Assembly (NCBI GenBank): GCA_964408805.1
Contig: CAYPAV010000001.1
Location: forward strand, 124,001 to 188,000
Origin: CAYPAV01 sp964408805
Lineage (GTDB): Bacteria; Pseudomonadota; Alphaproteobacteria; UBA8366
Reading direction: 5' to 3'
DNA length: 64,000 nucleotides
Made by a program: the position numbers and the translations under genes. The notes under the pieces are model-generated. The model had not been told where the DNA came from and ran no database searches. It worked only from the letters and a program-made list of their open reading frames with translations. Of this stretch, positions 51,003 to 60,187 are shown one piece after another. Within the stretch, counting starts at the first letter, position 1. Every line of letters begins with the position of its first letter.

Positions 51003-52418
51003 ATGGAACCTGGACTCGTCCTTGCAATCGTGGCCACCGCCGTCGCGGCGGCGGCATTGTATTTCGCCTGGACGAAACGCGGCGCCGGGCCCGATGAAAC
51101 GATGCATTCCGAGCTGGGCGACCTCCGCGCCGAACTCGACGAGACCCGGACCCGCGCCACGGAAGCCGAAACCCGGCTCGACGAGGCCCGCCGGCAGATC
51201 GAGCTGACGGCCCGCGAGCGCGACGAGCTTCGCGAATCGGAAAAAGATCTCCGGACGACGGCGGAAGCGCGCAAGGTCGAAATCGACCTGTTGAACGAAA
51301 AGCTGAAGGATTGGGAAGCGGCGCGGGAACAGTTCATGACCGGCGCCAACAAGGCGCTGGTGGATACGGCCGCGAAAGTCTCCAACAAGCTCCTCGAGGA
51401 CCACAAGCGCGAAGCCAAGGCGGAAAAGGAAGAGTCCGAAAAACGCGTCAAGCAGGCGACCGAACAGCTTTTCAAGCAGTTCGAGGCGGTCTCGAACTCT
51501 GTCGCCTCGCTGACCGACCGGGTCGGGCGGAACGACGATGCGGTCGATACCATCCACCGCGCGCTCTCCAGTCCCGGCGGGGCCGGTCAGTTCGCCGAGA
51601 TCGGCTTGGAGAACAGCCTGAAATCCTTCGGACTCCGGCCGGACCGGGATTTCTTCGTGCAGCAGACGCTGGACGGGGTCGATGGCGGCAAGGTCCGCCC
51701 CGACGCGGTGGTCTTCCTGCCCTTCGATTCGGTGCTGGTGGTCGATTGCAAGGCTTCGAAGTTTCTGCTCGACCTCGCCGCCGCCGAGGACGAGGCGGCG
51801 GTGCAGGAGGCGCGTGAAAATCTGAAACGGACGATGCGGGAACACCTCCGCTCGCTTGCCGGCAAGGCCTATCTGGGGGCGGTGCAGGCGGAATACCGGA
51901 AGGCCGGGCGCGCCAGCGAGCTGCGCCGGGTCCTCAATGTCATGTATCTCCCGAACGAGGGAGCGGTGGAAAAGGTCGCGGAAATCGATTCGACCTTCGT
52001 CCACGAGGCGGCGGAGCGCGGCATCACGATCGTCGGCCCAACCGGCCTCCTCGCCATGATCGCCTTCGCCAGGGTCGAGATCGATCTTGGTCAGCAGGCC
52101 GAGAACCAGGAACATATCATCGACGCGACCCGCGTTTTGCTGGACCGGGTCGCGACCATGCTGGGACATGCGGGCGATGTCGGAAAGGGCCTCCGGGCGG
52201 CGGTCAAGAGCTACGTCGACTGGTCGAAATCCGTAAATGCCCGTCTCCTTCCGGCGACCCAGGCGCTGGAGACGCTCGGTGTCCGGGTCGAGGGCAAGAA
52301 GAAATTGGAGCGCCTGCCGCTTTACGAATTCATCGATACCGAGCAGGAGCCCGTCATCCAGGGCGAGGCCGCGGAATTGCCGCTGCCGGAACCCACGCCG
52401 AAACTCGGCGAGGACTAA
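51003..52418 (+). CDS. rmuC: DNA recombination protein RmuC
   Basis: A 471-residue protein with an N-terminal hydrophobic segment (LVLAIVATAVAAAALYFAW), a long coiled coil (about residues 35-175), and the RmuC nuclease-like domain with RPDAVVFLPFDSVLVVDCKA and TPIGLLAM-type string GPTGLLAMIAFARVE. It limits DNA inversions in E. coli; the exact biochemical role is unclear. It converges with recR, sharing 4 bases at the stop codons. Confidence 0.94.
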   Translation: MEPGLVLAIVATAVAAAALYFAWTKRGAGPDETMHSELGDLRAELDETRTRATEAETRLDEARRQIELTARERDELRESEKDLRTTAEARKVEIDLLNEKLKDWEAAREQFMTGANKALVDTAAKVSNKLLEDHKREAKAEKEESEKRVKQATEQLFKQFEAVSNSVASLTDRVGRNDDAVDTIHRALSSPGGAGQFAEIGLENSLKSFGLRPDRDFFVQQTLDGVDGGKVRPDAVVFLPFDSVLVVDCKASKFLLDLAAAEDEAAVQEARENLKRTMREHLRSLAGKAYLGAVQAEYRKAGRASELRRVLNVMYLPNEGAVEKVAEIDSTFVHEAAERGITIVGPTGLLAMIAFARVEIDLGQQAENQEHIIDATRVLLDRVATMLGHAGDVGKGLRAAVKSYVDWSKSVNARLLPATQALETLGVRVEGKKKLERLPLYEFIDTEQEPVIQGEAAELPLPEPTPKLGED

Positions 52419-53008
52419 CTCTCCACCGATCGCCGCGCACGGAGCGCCGTTTCCAGGGTGCCGTCATCGAGATAATCGAGCTCGCCGCCGACCGGCACCC
52501 CATGGGCAAGCCGGGTGATGGTGACGCCGGCCCCGGCGAGACGCTCGGCGATATAATGCGCCGTCGTCTGTCCGTCGACCGTGAGGTTGGTCGCCAGAAT
52601 AATCTCGCGGACGGCCTCTGTTTCAGCCCGCTCGACCAGGGTCGCGATATTGAGATCCTCCGGCCCGATGCCGTCGAGCGCCGACAGCCGACCGCCGAGG
52701 ACGTGATAGCGCCCCTTGAAGGACGCCGTCCGCTCGAGCGCCCATAGATCGGCGACATCCTCGACGACACAGATCGACGTCGCCTCGCGCGCCGGATCGG
52801 CGCAAATGGGACAGGGATCGCTGGTCGCAAGGTTGCCGCATTGCCCGCAAGCTTGAATCGAATCGGCCGCCGTGGTCAGCGCCCGGGCCAAGGGTTCCAT
52901 TAGGCTCTCGCGGCGCTTGACGAGATGAAGTGCCGCCCGCCGGGCCGACCGCGGCCCCAGCCCCGGCAGGCGGGCCAGAAGCTGGATCAATTGCTCGATC
53001 TCGGTCAT
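52415..53008 (-). CDS. recR: Recombination protein RecR
   Basis: A 197-residue member of the RecFOR pathway. Helix-hairpin-helix LPGLGPRSARRAALHLV, a Cys4 zinc finger (CGQCGNLATSDPCPIC) and the Toprim domain (ICVVEDVADLWALERT; LGGRLSALDGIGPEDLN) are in standard order. 16 bases after ybaB. Confidence 0.97.
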   Translation of the reverse strand: MTEIEQLIQLLARLPGLGPRSARRAALHLVKRRESLMEPLARALTTAADSIQACGQCGNLATSDPCPICADPAREATSICVVEDVADLWALERTASFKGRYHVLGGRLSALDGIGPEDLNIATLVERAETEAVREIILATNLTVDGQTTAHYIAERLAGAGVTITRLAHGVPVGGELDYLDDGTLETALRARRSVES

Positions 53009-53024
53009 GGCTGTCCTGGCGCCG

Positions 53025-53348
53025 TCAGAAAGGCAGCTTCATGCCGGGCGGCAAAGGCAGCCCGCCCATCAACTTCTGCGTCTCCTCCTGGACCCGGGCC
53101 TCGACCTTGGACTTGGCATCGTTATGGGCGGCGACGATCAGATCCTCGAGGATCTCCGCCTCGTCCGCCTTGATCAGGCTGGGATCGACCCGCATCCGGC
53201 ACATCTCGCCCTTGCCGTTCAGGGTAACCGCAACCATGCCACCGCCCGAGATGCCGTCGATTTCGATGGTGCCCATCAAGTCTTGCATCTCGGCCATTTT
53301 GGCCTGCATCTCCTGCGCCTGCTTCATGAGCTGGCCGAGGTTCTTCAT
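53025..53348 (-). CDS. ybaB: YbaB/EbfC family nucleoid-associated protein
   Basis: A 107-residue DNA-binding protein. MKNLGQLMKQAQEMQAKMAEMQ and GGMVAVTLNGKGEMCRMRVD followed by LEDLIVAAHNDAKSKVE are classic. Between dnaX (3-base gap) and recR, as in most proteobacteria. Confidence 0.97.
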   Translation of the reverse strand: MKNLGQLMKQAQEMQAKMAEMQDLMGTIEIDGISGGGMVAVTLNGKGEMCRMRVDPSLIKADEAEILEDLIVAAHNDAKSKVEARVQEETQKLMGGLPLPPGMKLPF

Positions 53349-53351
53349 CGT

Positions 53352-55073
53352 CTACTCCTCTTCCTCGTCGTCGTCTTCCTCGGGCGGATCATCGATCTCG
53401 GGCGTCTCGCGCGGGGTGATCTTGGTGACGCGCGCGCCCGGGAAAGCCGATTTCACGGCTCGAACCATCTCGTCCGACTCGGCCTCGTCGTAAAGTTGCC
53501 GTTCGGCCGCCGCCGCCTGCTCGCCGAGTGTCGCCTCGCCGGTGGCGCTCGAGACGCTGACGATCCAGCGCCGCCCGGTCCATTCGTTCAGCATGCCCAT
53601 AACCCGACTGAAGAGATCGCGCGGCGCATGCTCGGTCGGACGAATCTCGATCCGCCCCGGCTCGAACTTCACCAAATGCACGTTGTTGACGAGATTTGAA
53701 TGCAAGATCATCTCGCGGCGAAGGCGAAACAGATCGACAACCTCGTTAAAGCTGGTCGGCTGCGGGGCTTCGGCATCCGGTTCCGCCGCCGGCGCCGCGA
53801 CGGGGGCCGGTTGCGCCATGGTCTCGCTTCCGGCGACGGCGGCGCTCGCCGGCCCATCCGTTCGCGTTGGCGCTGGCGCCGCGGGAGCGGCGGCGGCGGC
53901 CGCCCCATCTTCGCTCAACTGCCGCACCAGTGTCGCCGGCGGCGGTAGTTCAGCGGCATAGGCGAGCCGCACCAGCACCATCTGGGCCGCCTGCAGCGGA
54001 TTGGGCGCCATTTGCACCTCGGACACCCCTTTCAAGAGCAATTGCCAGGCCCGGGTCAGTGACGCCATCGCCAACTTTCCCGCCATCTCACCGCCCCGAA
54101 GCCGTTCTGTTTCGGGCGTATAGGCGGCCTCGGCGACGGCGGGGGCGGTCTTGATCCGGGTCACCCAAAAAACGGCGTCGAGCAGATCCTGGAGGACGAT
54201 CAGCGGTTCGGCGCCGTCACGGTACATCGTGTCGAAACGGTCCAGCGCCTCGGCGATCGATCCCGCCATGATCAGATCGAAGAGATCGAAAACGACCGCC
54301 CGGTCGGCGAGCCCCAGCATGTCACGGACGTCGGCCGCGGTGACCGTGTCCTTGCCCGGCACGATCGCCTGGTCGAGTAACGAAAGGCCATCCCGAACCG
54401 AGCCGTCGGCCGCCCGCGCGATCAGGCGCAGCGCCTCCGCCTCGACCGAAACACCTTCTTGCTTCGCGACCGATTCGAAATGATCGCCGAGCAGCTCCGT
54501 CTCGACCCGCCGGAGGTCGAAGCGCTGGCAGCGTGACAGCACGGTCACCGGCACCTTCCGAATCTCGGTCGTGGCGAAGATGAACTTCACGTGCTCCGGC
54601 GGCTCCTCCAGGGTTTTCAGGAGCGCGTTGAAGGCATTCCGCGAGAGCATGTGCACTTCATCGATGATGTAGACCTTGTTGCGCGCCGAGACCGGGCGAT
54701 ACCGCACCCCCTCGATCAATTCGCGGATATCGTCGACGCCGGTGCGGCTCGCCGCGTCCATCTCGATGACGTCGACATGCCGGTCCTCTCGAATGGCGAG
54801 GCAGTTCTCGCACTCGCCGCAGGGTGTGGTCGTCGGACCGCCCTCGCCGTCGGGCCCGATACAGTTGAGGGCGCGCGCGATGATCCGGGCCGTCGTCGTC
54901 TTGCCGACACCCCGTACACCGGTCAGCATGAAGGCATGCGCCACCCGACCGCTATCGATCGCATTGGTCAGCGTCCGCACGAGGGCGTCCTGGCCGATCA
55001 ATTGCTCGAAGTTCTCCGGCCGGTATTTGCGGGCGAGAACGCGATATTCGCTGGCGTCGGTGGACTCTGACAT
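53352..55073 (-). CDS. dnaX: DNA polymerase III subunits gamma/tau
   Basis: A 573-residue clamp-loader ATPase. Walker A GVRGVGKTTTARIIA, zinc Cys (CGECENCLAI), Walker B/DEAD-like IIDEVHMLSRNAFNALLKTL and the sensor FATTEIRKVPVTVLSRCQRF are intact. An alanine/proline linker separates the C-terminal tau domain, which ends in an acidic run. ATG 55073 excludes a non-conserved leader that would cross into the SRP RNA region. I saw no A-rich slippery site for the programmed frameshift known in E. coli. Confidence 0.96.
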   Translation of the reverse strand: MSESTDASEYRVLARKYRPENFEQLIGQDALVRTLTNAIDSGRVAHAFMLTGVRGVGKTTTARIIARALNCIGPDGEGGPTTTPCGECENCLAIREDRHVDVIEMDAASRTGVDDIRELIEGVRYRPVSARNKVYIIDEVHMLSRNAFNALLKTLEEPPEHVKFIFATTEIRKVPVTVLSRCQRFDLRRVETELLGDHFESVAKQEGVSVEAEALRLIARAADGSVRDGLSLLDQAIVPGKDTVTAADVRDMLGLADRAVVFDLFDLIMAGSIAEALDRFDTMYRDGAEPLIVLQDLLDAVFWVTRIKTAPAVAEAAYTPETERLRGGEMAGKLAMASLTRAWQLLLKGVSEVQMAPNPLQAAQMVLVRLAYAAELPPPATLVRQLSEDGAAAAAAPAAPAPTRTDGPASAAVAGSETMAQPAPVAAPAAEPDAEAPQPTSFNEVVDLFRLRREMILHSNLVNNVHLVKFEPGRIEIRPTEHAPRDLFSRVMGMLNEWTGRRWIVSVSSATGEATLGEQAAAAERQLYDEAESDEMVRAVKSAFPGARVTKITPRETPEIDDPPEEDDDEEEE

Positions 55074-55110
55074 GACCCGGCGCCGGTCGCCCGGCGGCTT
55101 TGCCGTGAAA

Positions 55111-55216
55111 AGGGTGGAAGGCTGACCGGACGACCCGGACAAAACTCGTTACGGCTGCTTCCTTCCGGATCTGACCGGGTTGGCGAGGCGTCCGTCCATC
55201 CGACAACCTTCCAACC
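55111..55216 (-). ncRNA. ffs: Small SRP RNA (4.5S/ffs)
   Basis: On the minus strand the conserved SRP apical domain is readable: ACCCGGTCAGATCCGGAAGG followed by AAGCAGCCGTAACGAG. The ends GGTTGGAAGG and CCTTCCACC pair to close the rod, and TTTTC follows as a terminator. Location immediately upstream of dnaX is the usual place in alphaproteobacteria. End positions are good to a few bases. Confidence 0.93.
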
Positions 55217-55286
55217 TGAATATATCAAGACCGGCACGGAAAAACACAAGTCCGAGTTCCTCAATCGTTGAAAAATCGGAGTCCAC

Positions 55287-56204
55287 ATGCAAGGTTTCGC
55301 ACCCATGAGACAACCAAATTTCTATGCCTCCGAGGAATTCGACCGGGTCGGCGATCTGCGCCGCGACCGAAACTGGTTGCAAGATCGCATGGCCAATCCG
55401 GAGACGCGGCTGCTGCCGCTTTGGCGCAGCATGAACTTGGTCACCGAAAGCGACGATCCCGTGCACGCCTTCGTCTCGATGCCCGCCGCCGAGATCGCGA
55501 CGGCTAGCGAGACGGTCTTCCTCGGCCTTCGCGAGGAGACGGCCTATTTCGCAATCGACGTCTCGCGGCACGACCCGCCGCCCTTCACCGAACACGGGGC
55601 CTATCGGGATCTTCGCGAAGTCGGCCCGCTTCTGGCGCGCGAAGAGGGGGCCCTGCTCGCCTATGCGCGCGGCATGACGACCTGGCAGCGCCGCCATCTT
55701 TATTGCGGCCGCTGCGGCAGCCCGACCGAAAGCCAGGAAGCGGGGCACGTCCGCGCCTGCACCAAAAAGGAATGCGGGTTCCTCTGTTTCCCGCGGACCG
55801 ACCCGGCGGTCATCATGCTGATCCATGACGGCGGCGACCGCTGTATCCTCGGCCGCCAGAAGGTGTGGCGGAAGGGCCAGCATTCGGTCCTGGCGGGCTT
55901 CGTCGAGCCGGGCGAGAGCCTGGAGGACGCGGTTGCCCGCGAAGTCCAGGAGGAGGCCGGCGTTCCCATCGTCGACGTGACCTATCACTCCTCGCAGCCC
56001 TGGCCGTTTCCGTCTTCGATCATGTTGGGATTCTACGGCCGGGCGACCGAAACCGAGCTCGACGTGAACACCGAGGAGCTGGAGGGCGCGCGCTGGTTCA
56101 CCCGCGACGAAATCGCCAACTGTCCGAACGACGACGATTTCCGGCTGCCCCGTCCCGATTCGATCTCGCGCCGCCTGATCGAGGATTGGGCGGCGGAAGG
56201 CTGA
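55287..56204 (+). CDS. nudC: NAD+ diphosphatase NudC (Nudix hydrolase)
   Basis: A 305-residue Nudix enzyme splitting NAD(H) to NMN(H) and AMP and, in other bacteria, removing NAD caps from RNA. The zinc ribbon is CGRCGSP...CTKKECG, and the Nudix box is GFVEPGESLEDAVAREVQEEAGV (shortened here to its key residues G, E, REVQEEAG). The SQPWPFPSSIMLGF motif after it is specific to NudC. It starts 71 bases from the divergent SRP RNA and is followed 4 bases later by an acyl-CoA dehydrogenase gene. Confidence 0.94.
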   Translation: MQGFAPMRQPNFYASEEFDRVGDLRRDRNWLQDRMANPETRLLPLWRSMNLVTESDDPVHAFVSMPAAEIATASETVFLGLREETAYFAIDVSRHDPPPFTEHGAYRDLREVGPLLAREEGALLAYARGMTTWQRRHLYCGRCGSPTESQEAGHVRACTKKECGFLCFPRTDPAVIMLIHDGGDRCILGRQKVWRKGQHSVLAGFVEPGESLEDAVAREVQEEAGVPIVDVTYHSSQPWPFPSSIMLGFYGRATETELDVNTEELEGARWFTRDEIANCPNDDDFRLPRPDSISRRLIEDWAAEG

Positions 56205-56207
56205 CGG

Positions 56208-57407
56208 ATGAATCTTGCATTGTCCCCCGAGGACGACGCCTTCCGGACCAAAATCCGGGCCTTTCTGGACGAAAACCTGACCGAGGAATTGCGGGGGGCG
56301 GCGGATAAGCGCACCAGCCTCTGGCAGGACCTCGACTCCGCCATGGCCTGGCAACGCATCTTGCATCGGAAGGGTTGGGCCGCGCCCGATTGGCCGGTCG
56401 AATACGGCGGCACGGACTGGTCGCTCGTGCAACGCTACATCTTCGCCCGGGAAAGTGTCCGCGCCCGGGCGCCGGCATTGATCCCGATGAGTCTCAAGAT
56501 GTGCGGACCGATGTTGATCGGCTATGGGACCGATGCCCAGAAGACCCACTATCTGCCGCGCATCCTGAGCGGCGAGGACATCTGGTGCCAGGGTTACTCG
56601 GAGCCGGGGGCGGGGTCCGATCTCGCCTCGCTCAACACCGCCGCCATCGGCGACGGCGGCGACTATATCGTCAACGGCACGAAGATCTGGACCAGCTACG
56701 CCCAGCACGCCAACATGATGTTCGCCCTTGTCCGCACCTCCAAGGACGGCAAGAAGCAGCAGGGCATCTCGTTCCTCCTGATCGACATGACGTCACCGGG
56801 AATTACGGTCGAGCCGATCATCAATATCGCCGGGGTACACGAACTCAACCAGGTATTCTTCGACGACGTGCGCGTCCCCAAGGCCAACCGCGTCGGCGAG
56901 GAAAACGAAGGCTGGTCGGTCGCAAAGTACCTTTTGGAGTTCGAGAGGTTCTCCATGGGCTCGGTGGAGCTTCGCCGGACCCTCGGCCGGATCGAGACGC
57001 TGGCGGAGGCGACGCCGGTGGGCGGCGGCATCCTGGCGGAGGATCCGGATTTTCGGCGAAAACTGGCGGAGCTCAAGATCGCGGCATCGGTATTGGAGGC
57101 ATCGGAACAACGAGTGCTCTCCAGTCTGACCGCGGGAAACCCGCCGGGACCGATCTCCTCCCTGTTGAACGCCCAGCATGCCGAAACGCTGCAACGGGCC
57201 GATATGTTGGGGGTGGAGGTCTTGGGATACTATGCCGCGCCCTCGCAGCCCGAAGCGCTGGAGATCGGCGCCAACATGCCGCCGATCGGCCCGGAAGAGG
57301 GGATCACCCTCATGCCGATGTATCTCAGCAACCGCATGAAAACCATCGCCGGCGGCTCGTCCGAGGTTCAGCGAAACATCGTGGCGAAGGCGATATTGGG
57401 CTTGTAG
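56208..57407 (+). CDS. Acyl-CoA dehydrogenase
   Basis: A 399-residue flavoenzyme introducing a double bond into acyl-CoA. The FAD/substrate strand QGYSEPGAGSDLASLNT, IVNGTKIWTSYA, and the C-terminal GGSSEVQRNIVAKAILGL are family hallmarks. The start is MNLALSPEDDAFRTKIRAFL. It overlaps no gene and begins 3 bases after nudC, so probably shares its transcript. Chain-length specificity unknown. Confidence 0.92.
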   Translation: MNLALSPEDDAFRTKIRAFLDENLTEELRGAADKRTSLWQDLDSAMAWQRILHRKGWAAPDWPVEYGGTDWSLVQRYIFARESVRARAPALIPMSLKMCGPMLIGYGTDAQKTHYLPRILSGEDIWCQGYSEPGAGSDLASLNTAAIGDGGDYIVNGTKIWTSYAQHANMMFALVRTSKDGKKQQGISFLLIDMTSPGITVEPIINIAGVHELNQVFFDDVRVPKANRVGEENEGWSVAKYLLEFERFSMGSVELRRTLGRIETLAEATPVGGGILAEDPDFRRKLAELKIAASVLEASEQRVLSSLTAGNPPGPISSLLNAQHAETLQRADMLGVEVLGYYAAPSQPEALEIGANMPPIGPEEGITLMPMYLSNRMKTIAGGSSEVQRNIVAKAILGL

Positions 57408-57464
57408 CGGCGGTGCCTTGTCGGCCGAAGGGGACACGTCGAGGCGCGCGGAGAGGAGAGCGGA

Positions 57465-58277
57465 ATGTCGCAGGAAACATATCAACTATCGGGCAACGCC
57501 GCCGAGTTATATGAAGAGTTGAAGGTTCCGGCGATGTTCGGTCCTTTGGCCGACGCGACCTTGAACGCGGTTCCCCTGGCGGCCGGCGATGCCATCCTCG
57601 ATGTCGCCTGCGGCACGGGAATCGTGGCGCGAAAAGCTCGGGAGCGGGCTGGACCGGCCGCCAGAGTCGTCGGCGCGGACCTCAATGAAGGCATGATCGC
57701 CATGGCCCGAAGCCTGGCGGACCCTCAATCTCGATCCTGCGAATGGCATGTCGCCGGTGTGGGCGAGATGCCTTTCGAAGATGGCGCCTTCGACAAAATC
57801 TTTTGCCAACAGGGATTTCAATTCTTTCCCGACGAGGCGGCCGCGCTACGGGAGATGAGACGGGTATCACGGCCCGGCGGCGTCCTGGCAATGACGATCT
57901 GGAGCGGGCTTAATATTCTGTTCTTGGTGATGGCGGACGCACTCGCCAAGTTTGTCGACGCCGAGACCGCCGAAAAACTACTTATTCCATTTACCTACAA
58001 AGGTCGGGAGACGCTCCCGGGGCTATTGTCGGCATCGGGGTTCGCCGATGTCTCCCGGACAGAGCTTGAAATCGACCGAGTGATCTCTAGTCCGGAGACC
58101 TCGATGTCACTCGAGATCATGGGAAATCCGGTTGGGCCGCTGGTCGCCGAAAAAGGGGCAGAAACGATGCGAAATATCGTCGAGCATATCCTCGATGGGG
58201 TCTCGGAATATCGCCGCGGCACGGATTTGGTAATCCCGCAAAACAGTCATCTTTATCAAGGAACCGTCGCCGCCTGA
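57465..58277 (+). CDS. Class I SAM-dependent methyltransferase
   Basis: A 270-residue protein with motif I LDVACGTGIVARKARE, D-L-N at the end of beta-2 (VVGADLNEGMI) and motif post-III RVSRPGGVLAMTIW, the pattern of UbiE/Methyltransf_11 enzymes. Strong GGAGAG upstream. Substrate unknown; a quinone, lipid or small metabolite is likely. Confidence 0.87.
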   Translation: MSQETYQLSGNAAELYEELKVPAMFGPLADATLNAVPLAAGDAILDVACGTGIVARKARERAGPAARVVGADLNEGMIAMARSLADPQSRSCEWHVAGVGEMPFEDGAFDKIFCQQGFQFFPDEAAALREMRRVSRPGGVLAMTIWSGLNILFLVMADALAKFVDAETAEKLLIPFTYKGRETLPGLLSASGFADVSRTELEIDRVISSPETSMSLEIMGNPVGPLVAEKGAETMRNIVEHILDGVSEYRRGTDLVIPQNSHLYQGTVAA

Positions 58278-58287
58278 TCCGAGGCTG

Positions 58288-60081
58288 CTAAAGCGCCAGC
58301 GCCGCTGTCACCTCGTCGAGCGAGGCCGGATCGTCGGCGAGCAGCAGCTCCGCGGCGCGGACCTCGAAGGGACCATCGGCGAGGCTCATCGGATCGCGCG
58401 GCCGCATCCGATGGTCGATCAACAGACGCGACAGCAAGAGCCGGCGGGCATCGCCGGTGGTCTCCGCCAAGGCCGCCCCTTCCTCCGCCAAGAGCGCGGC
58501 ACAGCTCGCATGATAGAGTGCGTCGGTCGCCTGGCGCGAGAAGGGTTCGTTTTCGGGCTTGGACGCGACCTCGTCGGCAAACGCGACCGACTGGTCGATC
58601 AGGCCCGTGAGTTCGCCCCGGAACTGGCCCGGCACGCGGTCCGCGCCCTCGACGATCTCGTGCAGCGCCTCGCCGAGCGCCTCGTGCGCGCCGACCTTGG
58701 CGACCGCGCGACCGGTGACGTCGAGCGCGTTGATGGAGGAGGTGCCTTCCCAGAGCACGCCGAGATGGGCATCGCGCACCAGGCGAGAATTGACCCAATC
58801 CTCGATGTAGCCGTTGCCGCCGCGCGCCTCCATCGAGGCCGTCGCCACGGTGATATTGTCGCGGCAGGTGCGGAACTTGAGCAGCGGCGTCATGATCCGC
58901 AAGACATCGGTGGCGCGCGCGTCGCCGGCATCGGCCTGCTGCATGGTGCGCGCCGCGTACATGAAGCCGGAGAGGGCCTGCTCGGTCGGCAGCATGATCT
59001 TCATCAACTGGCGGCGCATCAGCGGGTGGTCGATGATGGTCTCGCCGAAGGTCTCTCGGTTCCGGGCGACGATCATCGCCTCGTTGAGACAGCGCCGCAT
59101 CATCGCCGCGGCGCGGACACTGTGCGACAGGCGCGACATGTTGACCTGGTCCATCATCTGCTTCAGGCCGCTGTTCGGCTTGGCGCCGTAGTCGCCGAGC
59201 GCGTAGGCCGTGGCTCCCTCGAAGATGATCTCGCCCGAGGCCATCGAACGGGTGCCGAGCTTGTCCTTCAAGCGCACGATCCTGTACTTGTTGCGGCTGC
59301 CGTCCTCGAGGTGTCGCGGCAGGGCGAAGAGGCCGAGGCCGCGGCTGCCGTCGGGCGCGCCTTCGGGCCGCGCCAGCAAGAGCGCCACATCGCCATCGGC
59401 GCAGGAACAGAACCATTTCTCGCCGTAGAGCTTCCAGACACCGTCCTCTTGGCGCGCCTCGAGCTCGATATTGCCGACGTCCGAGCCGCCGGTCTTCTCG
59501 GTCATGAACTGGGCGCCCTTGAGGATTTTCGTCATATCCTGGCTCCACATGCCGGGCAGCAGCTTCGCCTTGGTCGCCTCGTCTCCGTAACGCTCGATCA
59601 GCATCGCCGAGGTGTCGGTCGCCGAGATCGGGCACATCAAGCCGAACTCGGACTGCACGAAGATGTACTGGAAGATATATTTCGCGACCGGCGGAATTTT
59701 TTCCGGCCAGCCATGCACGCCGTTCTTCCGCGACATGCAGTGAATACCGAAATCCCCGTAGCCGATCTGCTCCATCTCCCGGTAGGCCGGGTGGAACTCG
59801 AGCCAGTCCCCGTCGCGCCCGAACGGATCGCGGTGGTGCAGTACCGGGTCGTGACGGTCGGCCATTCGGGCCAGGTCATCGAGTCGGCCGCCGGCGATCT
59901 CCCCGAGACGCCGGTAATGCGGCGTCATATGCCGGCGCAGCTCCTCCGGCATGTGGATTTCCAAGAGACCCCGCAGGCTTTGGTCGATATCGAAGAAGTT
60001 CAGCCCATGGCAATCCGGCGCGATCCAGTCGTCGGCGCTTTGCTTGACGGGCGGGACATCGGCGATCAGCACTTCGTTCAT
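58288..60081 (-). CDS. Acyl-CoA dehydrogenase, AidB/FadE-like
   Basis: A 597-residue long-form acyl-CoA dehydrogenase. Core strings MTEKTGGSDVGN, YGEKWFCSCADGDVALLLAR and SMEARGGNGYIEDWVNSRLV plus LWEGTSSINALDVTGR closely follow the AidB branch, in which the RDAHLGVLWEGT block is typical. The extra ~150 C-terminal residues are helical. Divergent from the LysR gene, sharing a promoter region with a palindrome, so probably its target. Could act on branched or long acyl-CoA. Confidence 0.9.
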   Translation of the reverse strand: MNEVLIADVPPVKQSADDWIAPDCHGLNFFDIDQSLRGLLEIHMPEELRRHMTPHYRRLGEIAGGRLDDLARMADRHDPVLHHRDPFGRDGDWLEFHPAYREMEQIGYGDFGIHCMSRKNGVHGWPEKIPPVAKYIFQYIFVQSEFGLMCPISATDTSAMLIERYGDEATKAKLLPGMWSQDMTKILKGAQFMTEKTGGSDVGNIELEARQEDGVWKLYGEKWFCSCADGDVALLLARPEGAPDGSRGLGLFALPRHLEDGSRNKYRIVRLKDKLGTRSMASGEIIFEGATAYALGDYGAKPNSGLKQMMDQVNMSRLSHSVRAAAMMRRCLNEAMIVARNRETFGETIIDHPLMRRQLMKIMLPTEQALSGFMYAARTMQQADAGDARATDVLRIMTPLLKFRTCRDNITVATASMEARGGNGYIEDWVNSRLVRDAHLGVLWEGTSSINALDVTGRAVAKVGAHEALGEALHEIVEGADRVPGQFRGELTGLIDQSVAFADEVASKPENEPFSRQATDALYHASCAALLAEEGAALAETTGDARRLLLSRLLIDHRMRPRDPMSLADGPFEVRAAELLLADDPASLDEVTAALAL

Positions 60082-60153
60082 GGCGGGTCTCCCAGGTTCG
60101 GACGATCACCATCCTACGTCCGGTCGCTTTGCGTCGCAAACGATTAATCCGTA

Positions 60154-60178
60154 TGATTGAGTGAGCTTTAATCAATCA
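60154..60178. promoter_or_regulatory. Candidate LysR operator (dyad)
   Basis: TGATTGA (60154-60160) and TCAATCA (60172-60178) are perfect inverted repeats 11 bases apart, a classic LysR-box layout, ending 9 bases before the LysR ATG at 60188 and within the 106-base divergent region. Confidence 0.6.
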
Positions 60179-60187
60179 AGTGCCATC

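Noticed and set aside
53352..55073. Programmed frameshift producing a separate gamma subunit
   Set aside because: No A-rich slippery heptamer with downstream stem was seen at the expected mid-gene position.
58411..60147. 578-codon plus-strand open frame
   Set aside because: Antisense of the AidB-like dehydrogenase and running into the regulator region; low-complexity composition.
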